Source: Anaerolineales bacterium (GTDB lineage Bacteria; Chloroflexota; Anaerolineae; Anaerolineales; Villigracilaceae). From it: 64,000 nucleotides of DNA. Both the position numbers and the translations under genes were made by a program. Below, one piece after another: positions 28,408 to 35,665 of the stretch (positions within the stretch are counted from its first letter, which is position 1; every line of letters begins with the position of its first letter). The notes under the pieces are model-generated. The model did not search any database, was not told the DNA's origin, and saw only the letters and a list, made by a program, of their open reading frames with translations. The stretch is taken from the NCBI GenBank assembly GCA_014860745.1, contig JACZJC010000021.1, positions 45,396 through 109,395 of the forward strand, written 5' to 3'.

Positions 28408-29061
28408 TCACTCCGCAAGTTTCGTAAAATGACCGATCTCGTAGACGTTCCCGAAAAAGGCGGGGAAGGCTTTCATGGGATTGACGGTCACCTTTTTGAA
28501 TGTTTTCTCCGCCGCTTGCATGACTTCCCTTTCTGTGGAAAAGTGATGCTCGCGAATGTTGTAGCCCAGCAGGCGGAACATAAAGACCATGAAAGGGCGC
28601 TCGACAGGCACGCCATAGACGACCTGCCCGCCCGGTTTAAGCACACGCCTGATCTCGGCAAACGCCTGCGCGAGTTCGTCCGGTTTGAGGTGCTCGAGGA
28701 TGCTGATGAGCAAAACCGTGTCGAATTGGTCGTCTTCGTAGGGCATCTGAAGGACATTGCCGTTACGCAGGTCAGGGAAAATACTGCGCGATGCGAAGAC
28801 TTCTCTGACCACATTCACATCGCAGGTCAGGTCGAGACCGAATATCTTTTTGTATTTGTCATTCAGGTTGAGGAAGGTTAACCCGCTGCCGAAGCCTATC
28901 TCGAGGATGCTCTCACCGCCTTTGCATTGCTCCAGGCATAATTCCACGCGGCGGCGGTACATGGCGCCGAAGACGGGCAGGTAATAAAAAATAACGGAAT
29001 AGATCTTTTGAACCCCCTTGTATTCCTTGTAGGGCAGCAATCGAAGTTTTGAAGTTGTCAT
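28408..29061 (-). CDS. SAM-dependent methyltransferase
   Basis: 217 residues. LEIGFGSGLTFLNLN is motif I, DLRNGNVLQMPYEDDQFDTVLLISILEHL covers motifs II/III and RRVLKPGGQVVYGVP the post-motif. It starts 14 bases downstream of the methyltransferase-GT2 fusion on the same strand and is followed by another methyltransferase, giving three methyltransferase domains in a row. They may act in series on one glycan; this is inference. Confidence 0.82.
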   Translation of the reverse strand: MTTSKLRLLPYKEYKGVQKIYSVIFYYLPVFGAMYRRRVELCLEQCKGGESILEIGFGSGLTFLNLNDKYKKIFGLDLTCDVNVVREVFASRSIFPDLRNGNVLQMPYEDDQFDTVLLISILEHLKPDELAQAFAEIRRVLKPGGQVVYGVPVERPFMVFMFRLLGYNIREHHFSTEREVMQAAEKTFKKVTVNPMKAFPAFFGNVYEIGHFTKLAE

Positions 29062-29075
29062 CTATTTTCCTGTGC

Positions 29076-30509
29076 CTAAACGAATTTAATTCTTCTCGCC
29101 GCAAAAGCGACCATACTAAATAGCAGGATGCCGTGCTTCCAGCGGGAGATGTTGGTGGTGCCGTAGGTGCGTTCGCGGTAGCGGATGGGAAGATCGATAA
29201 TTTTTTTATTTAATTTTGCCGCGCCGAAAATCAGGTCAAAATCGCCGAAAGGGTCGAAGTCGCCGAAGTAGGAGCGGTTGGCGGCGATCTGCTCGTAGTC
29301 TTTCTTCCACATCACTTTCGTGCCGCAGAGGGTGTCTTTGATGGGCTGGCCGAGCATCCACGAGAAGGCCATGCTGAATAATTTGTTGCCGATGAAATTC
29401 AACGTGCGCATGGCTTCCTTTTCCATCGGGTAGACAAGGCGCACGCCGTTGATGAACTCGCCCTTGCCGCTGACAATGGCTTCATAGAAACGCGGCAGAT
29501 CTTCGGGCGGAACGGTGAGGTCTGCGTCGAGGATCATGAGAATATCGCCGGAGGCTTTCTCGAAGCCGAGTCGAATGGCGTCCGCTTTGCCAATGCCCGT
29601 TTGACGGAAGAGCAGGCTGGGGGTTAAAGGATGAAGCGCGATTTCCTTTTCGATGGTTTCGTAGGTGTTGTCGCGGGAATGCCCTTCGACGAAGACCAAT
29701 TCGGTTCGTGATCCCATCTTCGGCAGCCGTTCGAAGATCGATTGGATATTGCCCGCTTCATTGCGCGCGGCGACGACAACCGAAACGCTCGGCTCTTTTA
29801 CCGGCTGCGGCATGGGACGCGCGACCACAAAATTGGACAACGCGAAATCGCGGAAAGGCCAGAGTTTGACGAGGAAACGGTCTGCGAAGCCGCCCAGCGG
29901 CAGGGGCCACAACACTTCAGTGGAGGAGCGGATGCTTTCAAAGCCCGCAAGGCGCAGCATGTTATCCACATCTTCGGCTGTCAGCCAATTTTGGGTGAGC
30001 ATGGGCGCGGCGAGGTTAAAGCTTTGCGCGAAGGTGAGCGGCAACTGCCAGAGGTGGCTGTAAAAATTCAGGATGAGGCGGGTGCCGGGGGTGCAGAATT
30101 TTTTCACATGTTCAAGCGCGCGCTGCACATCCCACAGGTCGTTGACGGTATCTGAAAAAATGATGATATCGAATGTACCTTCAAGGGTGGAGAGGTCGTG
30201 CGCGTCGAGTTGGTGATATTCGATCTCTGGATGGCGCTGCTTTGCGCGCGCGATCATTTCAGGCGAGAAATCCACGCCGACACCGTGGGATGGTTTTAGT
30301 TGGGAAATTAAACTTCCCGTGCCGCAGCCGATTTCAAGGACGCGCTGGTTGGGGCTGACAAGGAATTTATAGATCTCGTCGATGCGGCGGTGATACCAGC
30401 GCCCCATGCCGCGCCAGTGATCGCGTTTTTGGGCGACCTGATTCCAATGCGTCATGCGGGTGCGTTGATAGGCAAGGCCTGCTTCGTCGAAAGGCGGGTT
30501 GATGTTCAT
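29076..30509 (-). CDS. Fusion: SAM methyltransferase plus GT2 glycosyltransferase
   Basis: A 477-residue two-domain protein. Residues about 1-225 are a methyltransferase (VLEIGCGTGSLISQL, VGVDFSPEMIARAKQRHPEI, FDIIIFSDTVNDLWD). From about 240 a GT-A domain follows: VSVVVAARNEAGNI, LVFVEGHSRDNT, KADAIRLGFEKASGDILMILDADLTV and the DPFGDFDLIFGAAKL region of dolichyl-phosphate-sugar-synthase-like enzymes. Its start codon (CAT at 30507-30509) lies inside the duplicated promoter segment 30505-30617, so it is transcribed divergently from the secreted protein gene at 30656. Dolichol-type acceptor is inferred from family only. Confidence 0.82.
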   Translation of the reverse strand: MNINPPFDEAGLAYQRTRMTHWNQVAQKRDHWRGMGRWYHRRIDEIYKFLVSPNQRVLEIGCGTGSLISQLKPSHGVGVDFSPEMIARAKQRHPEIEYHQLDAHDLSTLEGTFDIIIFSDTVNDLWDVQRALEHVKKFCTPGTRLILNFYSHLWQLPLTFAQSFNLAAPMLTQNWLTAEDVDNMLRLAGFESIRSSTEVLWPLPLGGFADRFLVKLWPFRDFALSNFVVARPMPQPVKEPSVSVVVAARNEAGNIQSIFERLPKMGSRTELVFVEGHSRDNTYETIEKEIALHPLTPSLLFRQTGIGKADAIRLGFEKASGDILMILDADLTVPPEDLPRFYEAIVSGKGEFINGVRLVYPMEKEAMRTLNFIGNKLFSMAFSWMLGQPIKDTLCGTKVMWKKDYEQIAANRSYFGDFDPFGDFDLIFGAAKLNKKIIDLPIRYRERTYGTTNISRWKHGILLFSMVAFAARRIKFV

Positions 30510-30617
30510 GGCGGGATGATTTTACCTGAATATTTTCTTCGGTAGGGCTATACTGTTTGCGGAGTAACTTTATCTGAATTCACATTGACAGAATAAAATG
30601 GGGGGGGGGTAATATCT
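30505..30617. repeat. Duplicated intergenic segment, copy A
   Basis: From TTCATGGC at 30505 to TAATATCT at 30617 this matches 35459-35567 almost base for base. The first 78 bases appear identical, then a few substitutions and a different length of G-tract (10 here, 6 in copy B). It holds the promoter of the secreted protein gene and the start codon of the divergent fusion gene. Confidence 0.9.
30585..30615 (+). promoter_or_regulatory. Promoter with poly-G spacer, copy A
   Basis: A perfect -35 TTGACA (30585-30590) and -10 TAATAT (30610-30615) are separated by 19 bases, of which ten are an unbroken G-run (30600-30609). Spacer length is near but above the 17-base optimum. A half-site CTGAATT (30574-30580) like the palindromic operator at 37857 lies just upstream. 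The G-run is a plausible slippage site that would tune promoter strength. Confidence 0.7.
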
Positions 30618-30655
30618 GCAACGTTTATACAAAACAGAAACCCAAAAGGAGGGAC

Positions 30656-31924
30656 ATGATGGTTCGAAAGAAAACAAATCCGTCCCAAAAGATAATAATT
30701 CCAATTTTTGTAGTATCGTTGTTGATGTTCTTTCCTCTCGACAATGACAAGGTATTCGCCGTGACAGACACGCCGACTCCTACGATAACAACGACGCCCA
30801 CTCCTACTTCAATACCCATTTCATTATCTTGTCTCAATGGGAACATTGTTTGCGAGCAGGTCTCGACAACCCATATTCGTTTGTCCTCTCCCGTTCAGGT
30901 TGCGCGGCCAACGGTTCATTTTTCTTACAATGGTCCTTTCCCGCTTGATGTTCAGGTTGTCGTAGGTTTTGATGCGGGATTTTTTACATACCGCGCGGCG
31001 TGGGGCGCCTATCCCTCCCTGTTTGCTTCGGGTTCTTATGTGTATCCCGGCCAGTATCCGTATATTGGCGGCGGGGCGGCGCGCTATTATTACGTTCCCG
31101 CCGGGGAATATAGGTATGATTGGCCGGAGTCTGATTATCTTTATTATAGCGGTGGATGGGCGGGAGGTTCTTCGGGTTTCGGTGTTGGTTACATGTCTGC
31201 CAATGGCGCCATTATTGATATCTACGCAGGCACTGAGTCTGCTACGCCCACGGCGACTGTGACTCCCACTGCTACCTTGACTCTCACCCCGACCCCAACT
31301 GCGACTTTCACTCCTACGGCGACGGCGACTTTCACTCCTACGGCGACGGCTACTTTTACGCCGACAAAAACTCCCACAAGCACTATGACATCAACGCCTA
31401 TAACACCTACACCTAGAAGTAACGGTAGTGGACCTTGCTGGGAGGCTGCGGGGTATTCGTGGCCCAGTTATGATGCAGTCTACAAAATTGACACAAGTAT
31501 CCCAACATCTTGGATAAATTCAATAGACAGTGCGGCAAATGCGTGGACAAATGTTTCTCCAAGCCCTTTTACTTTTGTGAATTCACCAAACACTCCGAAT
31601 AATAATTCAATATCACTAGGACCGGTTGCAGACTATGGTACGCCAGCATATTCAGGACAATCTTTTCAGGGATCAACCCTTCTCCAAGTCATTACCATAT
31701 TTAATAATCAAAGAACATTTGATGTCAATATCCCTCCAGCAGATTCTAGCTTCAGTGTTCAGGCTTTAATGACGCATGAGTTTGGCCACTGGCTTGACCT
31801 GAAAGATGTTTATGGTTCAAGTTGTTTCCATGTGACCATGTTTGCGGGCGTAGGCACTGGCGAATTTCATCAAATTACGTTAGAGGCCGAAGATAAAAGC
31901 GGCATCAATTGGCTATATCCATAG
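30656..31924 (+). CDS. Secreted Thr-Pro linker protein with C-terminal metzincin-like protease domain (copy A)
   Basis: 422 residues. It has an N-terminal signal peptide (KKTNPSQK then a hydrophobic IIIPIFVVSLLMFF, cleavage near VFA), a short TP linker, a beta-rich domain of about 140 residues ending IIDIYAG, a second TP/TAT linker (about 195-260), then a C-terminal domain. That domain has MTHEFGHWLDLKDVYG, an HExxHxxxxxD zinc motif with Asp as likely third ligand as in snapalysins, and a possible Met-turn HVTMFAG. The strong AGGAGGG fits the second ATG (30659) best. The C-terminal part is AT-richer than the N-terminal part. Substrate unknown; extracellular. Confidence 0.75.
   Translation: MMVRKKTNPSQKIIIPIFVVSLLMFFPLDNDKVFAVTDTPTPTITTTPTPTSIPISLSCLNGNIVCEQVSTTHIRLSSPVQVARPTVHFSYNGPFPLDVQVVVGFDAGFFTYRAAWGAYPSLFASGSYVYPGQYPYIGGGAARYYYVPAGEYRYDWPESDYLYYSGGWAGGSSGFGVGYMSANGAIIDIYAGTESATPTATVTPTATLTLTPTPTATFTPTATATFTPTATATFTPTKTPTSTMTSTPITPTPRSNGSGPCWEAAGYSWPSYDAVYKIDTSIPTSWINSIDSAANAWTNVSPSPFTFVNSPNTPNNNSISLGPVADYGTPAYSGQSFQGSTLLQVITIFNNQRTFDVNIPPADSSFSVQALMTHEFGHWLDLKDVYGSSCFHVTMFAGVGTGEFHQITLEAEDKSGINWLYP
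31301..31348 (+). repeat. Tandem 24-bp repeat in the Thr-Pro linker coding region
   Basis: Two identical 24-base units (31301-31324, 31325-31348) encode ATFTPTAT repeats, followed by a degenerate third. Units are a multiple of three, so copy-number change would alter linker length without a frameshift. Confidence 0.8.
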
Positions 31925-31978
31925 TACTTGCAGTCATATGGTCGCACCACAGTTTATATAGGATAAAAGGTGAATAAT

Positions 31979-32746
31979 ATGAATAAGAAAGTTTTGTTGT
32001 TGGCGATTGTCCTGTTGATGATTTCAATTTCTTTGTATCTACTGAAACAAAAGGGCGATGAGCGAGCACTAGTTGTAGAACCAATTACTATCGAGTACCA
32101 GGCTTCATACGTTCGGATGTCGCTTGATGATCTCATAACTGAATCAGACTTGATTGTGATTGGCGATTTGAAAACCGTTCATGCTAGCCGTTGGAATACT
32201 CCAGATGGGAAGCGGCCAGAGGGCATCTCGGCGCGCTCGATATTGCCTGACCATGTGATTTTTACTGATTTGAATATTAATGTTAATCAGATTATAAAAG
32301 GTGATGTTCGCCAAAAAAATGCCCGCATTCGGTCTCTTGGCGGTAATGTTGACAACGATCAGATGATCGCAGATAAGATTATCCCAGAGATGGGGAAAAC
32401 CTACTTGCTCTTTCTTAGTTTAGATGTACGAGGCTCAACCGCAAATATTGGTCCCGGACATTACTGGATAACGGGTGGCGGGTTTCAAGGTATGTATGAA
32501 ATTGTGAGTGACAAAGCAATATCGAAGACGGATGAATGGGCGCTTGACGAGTTGATAGCATACATTCAAAAAACCCTTTTCACTGAGAGCCCCTCACCTG
32601 CATTATCTCCTGTTCCAACTGAATTATTAATCGAAACGCTCACGCCTTCGCTAACTATTACCCCAACCGAGTTGTTGACAGAAATGCCTGTTGAACTGCC
32701 CACTCAAACCTCGACCCCTACCGAAACAGTCAGCCCCACACCATAA
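31979..32746 (+). CDS. Membrane-anchored protein of unknown function next to the metzincin gene (copy A partner)
   Basis: About 255 residues from the ATG at 31979, favoured over the GTG at 31970 because AAAGG (31966-31970) is its ribosome site. One N-terminal membrane segment (VLLLAIVLLMISISLYLL) is followed by an outside domain: ITESDLIVIGDLKTV, INVNQIIKGDV, IRSLGGNVDNDQMI, GKTYLLFLSLD, and GGGFQGMYEI. It ends in a Ser/Thr-Pro-rich tail (about 205-255) that may span the cell wall. From memory this domain style is seen beside secreted zinc proteases, which I cannot verify here. No enzymatic motif is seen. Confidence 0.65.
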   Translation: MNKKVLLLAIVLLMISISLYLLKQKGDERALVVEPITIEYQASYVRMSLDDLITESDLIVIGDLKTVHASRWNTPDGKRPEGISARSILPDHVIFTDLNINVNQIIKGDVRQKNARIRSLGGNVDNDQMIADKIIPEMGKTYLLFLSLDVRGSTANIGPGHYWITGGGFQGMYEIVSDKAISKTDEWALDELIAYIQKTLFTESPSPALSPVPTELLIETLTPSLTITPTELLTEMPVELPTQTSTPTETVSPTP

Positions 32747-32771
32747 CCAAACTGTCTTTTCAAATGATATT

Positions 32772-32811
32772 CAAAACCGCATAGCTATTTCAAGTCATGC
32801 GGTTTTGTTTT
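32772..32811 (+). terminator. Rho-independent terminator after copy A
   Basis: CAAAACCGCAT (32772-32782) pairs with ATGCGGTTTTG (32797-32807) and is followed directly by TTTTC. It closes the secreted protein/partner unit. Confidence 0.85.
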
Positions 32812-32850
32812 CAAAATATAGCATCTCTCGCCCCGCCTCAAATGGATTGT

Positions 32851-32867
32851 AATTCAGTGACTGAATT
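32851..32867. promoter_or_regulatory. Palindromic operator, copy A
   Basis: AATTCAGTGACTGAATT is a perfect 8-1-8 palindrome, 10 bases before the ATG of a truncated regulator gene. An identical copy stands at 37857-37873 before the intact gene. It is the presumed binding site of that winged-helix regulator. The -10 element overlapping copy B is degenerate here (TGTAAT). Confidence 0.7.
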
Positions 32868-32877
32868 GAATTAACCC

Positions 32878-32991
32878 ATGGAATCAACAAACGATCAACT
32901 CCGCGAACTCTCTACCGGCTTTATCGAAGGCGGGTTGATGTTCATCGATGAAATGGAATTTCATTTTGAGGCATCGGGTTTGAAAAGTTGA
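32878..32991 (+). pseudogene. Truncated copy of the winged-helix regulator gene
   Basis: From ATG 32878 the first 12-13 codons (MESTNDQLRELS) match the intact regulator at 37891, then homology stops and the frame runs to a TGA at 32991 after 37 codons. Bases 32924-32945 match the 5' end of the divergent methyltransferase-GT2 gene (start region 30488-30509) apart from one missing base. So the fragment looks like the junction of a tandem duplication. It overlaps the 3' end of the minus-strand membrane protein gene. Confidence 0.75.
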
Positions 32992-35459
32992 CGGTGAATC
33001 ACCAGGCTCAAGAAGAGGGCCGCCAGCGCAATGACCTGGTATCTCAAACGAAAGCGAGTGGGCCAGGCGAGGGTGTATTCCCTGCCGTTGGCGCGCGGGT
33101 CGCTGTTGTCGGAGGTGGAAAAGTACAGGAAATTTCCCTTAAGGATATGGCCTCCTCCCCCATATATGTCGATCAACGACTGACTTTCATGCTGAGGCCC
33201 CAATAAAACGCCGTCTTCATAAAGACGCGCGGGGAAATCGATGAATTCCGTGTCGCTGATCTTGTCGGTGCCCAGGTTGACCGCGTATAAATTGAAGTCT
33301 CCCGGATGGCGGACTTGTTTTACATCGATCAGGCGCTGCTCAGTGACGAGGGGAAGAATCCCAAAATGGTGCAGGAAGAAAAGGATGCCCGCGCCCGCCA
33401 TTAGGGCGTTCGCAGCCCCCGCCAGCAGTTTTTTCCGGGGCAGGTTTGGAAGACGGTAAAAATCAACCAGCAGGAAAAGAAAGACCGCAGCCAAAACGAA
33501 AATTTGAATCGCGCGGAAAACTCCGTTCAACCCAAAGCGCTCGCTGACAGAAATTGGGAAAGCGGCAATTTGAGTTTGGTTCAGGTGGGCAAAGTAAAAA
33601 TCATCCACCGGAGTCGGGGTCAGGCACAATGTATAGGTCCCAGTCTTCGGCAAATCCGTTGTGACCAGCGAAACGGCGGCGGGAAGTGACCCGTCCGCCT
33701 CCGCGCCCCAAGCCAGGGTGAGGATCGTCCCCGCGGGCAAGTCGTGAAAGAAGGGTTTATCTTCCTCCTGCATTTGCTGTTCGGGGCGGATGTTCTTTTT
33801 TTCGAATAACGAAACCTCGATGTTTGGGACGTAGGATTGATTCACTGCGCTTCCCAGCTTGATGCTCGACCCCTCCGCAATGGAAAGGGTGAGAACCTTT
33901 TCGTTCGCGCGGCAACCAATGGACGGGTCCGGGAGAAGCGGCTTGCCGATCCACTTGACAAAGACCGGCAAGACCAGACAGACCGTTAACAAGGAGGCGC
34001 TCATGATAAACGTCCAATCTGGTTCGGTTTCCTCGAGCATTGCCGCTGCTGTTTTATTTTTCTGAAGCAGGCTGTGGATCGAGGCGATTCCAGCGGCCAG
34101 GATGAAACCGGTCAAGGGAATGGTGGCGGCCAAGGCGCGCATTCTTTGAGAGTCGGCGGGTGGAACCAGGCTCACAGAAATGAAAATGCCCAGGAAAAAC
34201 GCCAGGACGATGCTGTATGATTTTTCCTTCCTGCGCACAATTGCCCCGATTAAACCGATCCATGTCAACAACCATAAGGCCAGGTTTGCAACGTCTCCCC
34301 GGTCATGTTCGAGGATGAGAAAACTAAAGGCGCCTTTGGAACTTTCAAAATAATCCCGATACGCCCCAAAAACACCGCCCACGAAGAGCGAGGGATCGTT
34401 GATGATCTTTTGGAGCGCCAGGGAATAGATCTGGTTTGTATCCGCATTGGGGTAATCCAGCCCGGCTTGTTCCCAGCCTTTGTTGCCGGCAGCGAGTCCA
34501 TACAGGGTATAGGAATAATTCGAAAACATTTTCGCTCCGGGCGAGGTTGTCACCCGGGCGATGAAATAATTTGCCGTCATGCCCAGCAAAATCACCAGAC
34601 TGCCAGATAAAAATGGACGCCAAAATCCGCGTGCCTCACGAAATGAAACACCCAGCCATATCGCCAGCACAGGCAAAACCAGAAAAGCCCCCGCTCTTGC
34701 ATTGAGCGCAATGGTTAGCAGGAACACGCCATAAAGCAGCTGACTGAAGCGGTTCTGAAATGCGCCGCGAATCAGGAAGGTCAATGCCAGGCTGCCGAGG
34801 CAAAAGCCTAAATTTTCCGTCAGCAGGGTTCCGCTGAAGCGCCGAAAAAACATGTAAGCCAGGATGATATAAAACGCGGCGGCGGCATTGCTTTTGAGAA
34901 CCCGGCGGATTTCCAACGCCGCCAGATATGCCGCGAGCGCATTACCGATCGTCAGGAAAATTAACGTCAGTTGCAAATTACTACCCGCCGCCTTCATGAG
35001 CACAGCAAGAAAGGAGGAATAGATCGGGCGGTAGACCCCGGGCCCTGCCATGTCAAAACCGTGCATCAGGCGCTGTGCATCGGTGTAATAATCCAGGGCA
35101 TCGCGCTGGGGGAAGAGACCGCCCAGGAGTAGGAAATTATCCGCAGTCTGCCATTTATAGATCAGTGAAAGAAGGAAGAGCGATACTACAGCCGTTAAAC
35201 CGATGGCATTACCCCATGCGCCTCTTAAGCGCATCATCAAGGTAAAAACGGCAAGGAGAAAGATGATTTTCTCAAACCCCATTTCGTAATACTGGGCTGT
35301 CAGGTCGGCGCGGGGCGGCGTGGAAAGCAGGATGTAAACCAACCCAAGACAGATCAGGGCTATCCCCGCCAGTTGGAAGGTGTTTCCATTGAAAACGCGC
35401 TTAATGGGATCGGTTCGCAGCAATTTCATTACCGGCTTCGCTGGAAGATGGGATTGCAT
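32961..35459 (-). CDS. Large polytopic membrane protein, GT-C-like
   Basis: 832 residues with about ten or more hydrophobic segments and a C-terminal extracytoplasmic region. The first outside loop has LFPQRDALDYYTDAQRLMHG, reminiscent of the acidic loop of lipid-linked sugar GT-C enzymes, then YRPIYSSFLAVLM. Residues about 500-640 form a beta-like outside domain between membrane segments. It begins just before the copy B promoter segment (its start codon is 35457-35459) and ends over the truncated regulator. It therefore fills the space between the two duplicated units. TTCAT occurs at both edges (32941-32945, 35459-35463). Function inferred only as glycan-related. Confidence 0.65.
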   Translation of the reverse strand: MQSHLPAKPVMKLLRTDPIKRVFNGNTFQLAGIALICLGLVYILLSTPPRADLTAQYYEMGFEKIIFLLAVFTLMMRLRGAWGNAIGLTAVVSLFLLSLIYKWQTADNFLLLGGLFPQRDALDYYTDAQRLMHGFDMAGPGVYRPIYSSFLAVLMKAAGSNLQLTLIFLTIGNALAAYLAALEIRRVLKSNAAAAFYIILAYMFFRRFSGTLLTENLGFCLGSLALTFLIRGAFQNRFSQLLYGVFLLTIALNARAGAFLVLPVLAIWLGVSFREARGFWRPFLSGSLVILLGMTANYFIARVTTSPGAKMFSNYSYTLYGLAAGNKGWEQAGLDYPNADTNQIYSLALQKIINDPSLFVGGVFGAYRDYFESSKGAFSFLILEHDRGDVANLALWLLTWIGLIGAIVRRKEKSYSIVLAFFLGIFISVSLVPPADSQRMRALAATIPLTGFILAAGIASIHSLLQKNKTAAAMLEETEPDWTFIMSASLLTVCLVLPVFVKWIGKPLLPDPSIGCRANEKVLTLSIAEGSSIKLGSAVNQSYVPNIEVSLFEKKNIRPEQQMQEEDKPFFHDLPAGTILTLAWGAEADGSLPAAVSLVTTDLPKTGTYTLCLTPTPVDDFYFAHLNQTQIAAFPISVSERFGLNGVFRAIQIFVLAAVFLFLLVDFYRLPNLPRKKLLAGAANALMAGAGILFFLHHFGILPLVTEQRLIDVKQVRHPGDFNLYAVNLGTDKISDTEFIDFPARLYEDGVLLGPQHESQSLIDIYGGGGHILKGNFLYFSTSDNSDPRANGREYTLAWPTRFRLRYQVIALAALFLSLVIHRQLFKPDASK

Positions 35460-35567
35460 TCATGGCGGGATGATTTTACCTGAATATTTTCTTCGGTAGG
35501 GCTATACTGTTTGCGGAGTAACTTTATCTGAATTCATCTTGACAAAATAAAATGGGGGGTAATATCT
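35459..35567. repeat. Duplicated intergenic segment, copy B
   Basis: Near-identical to 30505-30617 (see copy A). It separates the start of the minus-strand membrane protein gene from the second secreted protein gene and carries the second poly-G promoter. Confidence 0.9.
35539..35565 (+). promoter_or_regulatory. Promoter with poly-G spacer, copy B
   Basis: TTGACA (35539-35544) and TAATAT (35560-35565) with a 15-base spacer that includes six G (35554-35559). The spacer is four bases shorter than in copy A, entirely through the G-run, and two below the usual optimum. Confidence 0.65.
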
Positions 35568-35665
35568 AAACATCAACAGATAATCAAATAACCCAGCCCA
35601 GGAGGGATATAATAAGCCAAGAAAAAAACTCCGTCAAAAAATTATGCATCATCTTTTTCGCAGGA

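Noticed and set aside
28105..28881. 258-codon plus-strand frame opposite two methyltransferase genes
   Set aside because: It spans the boundary of two well-supported minus-strand genes and shows no domain.
32946..35458. Transposon with TTCAT target-site duplication
   Set aside because: There is no transposase and no inverted ends; a 5-base match at the edges may be chance, so it is mentioned only as a possible insertion scar.
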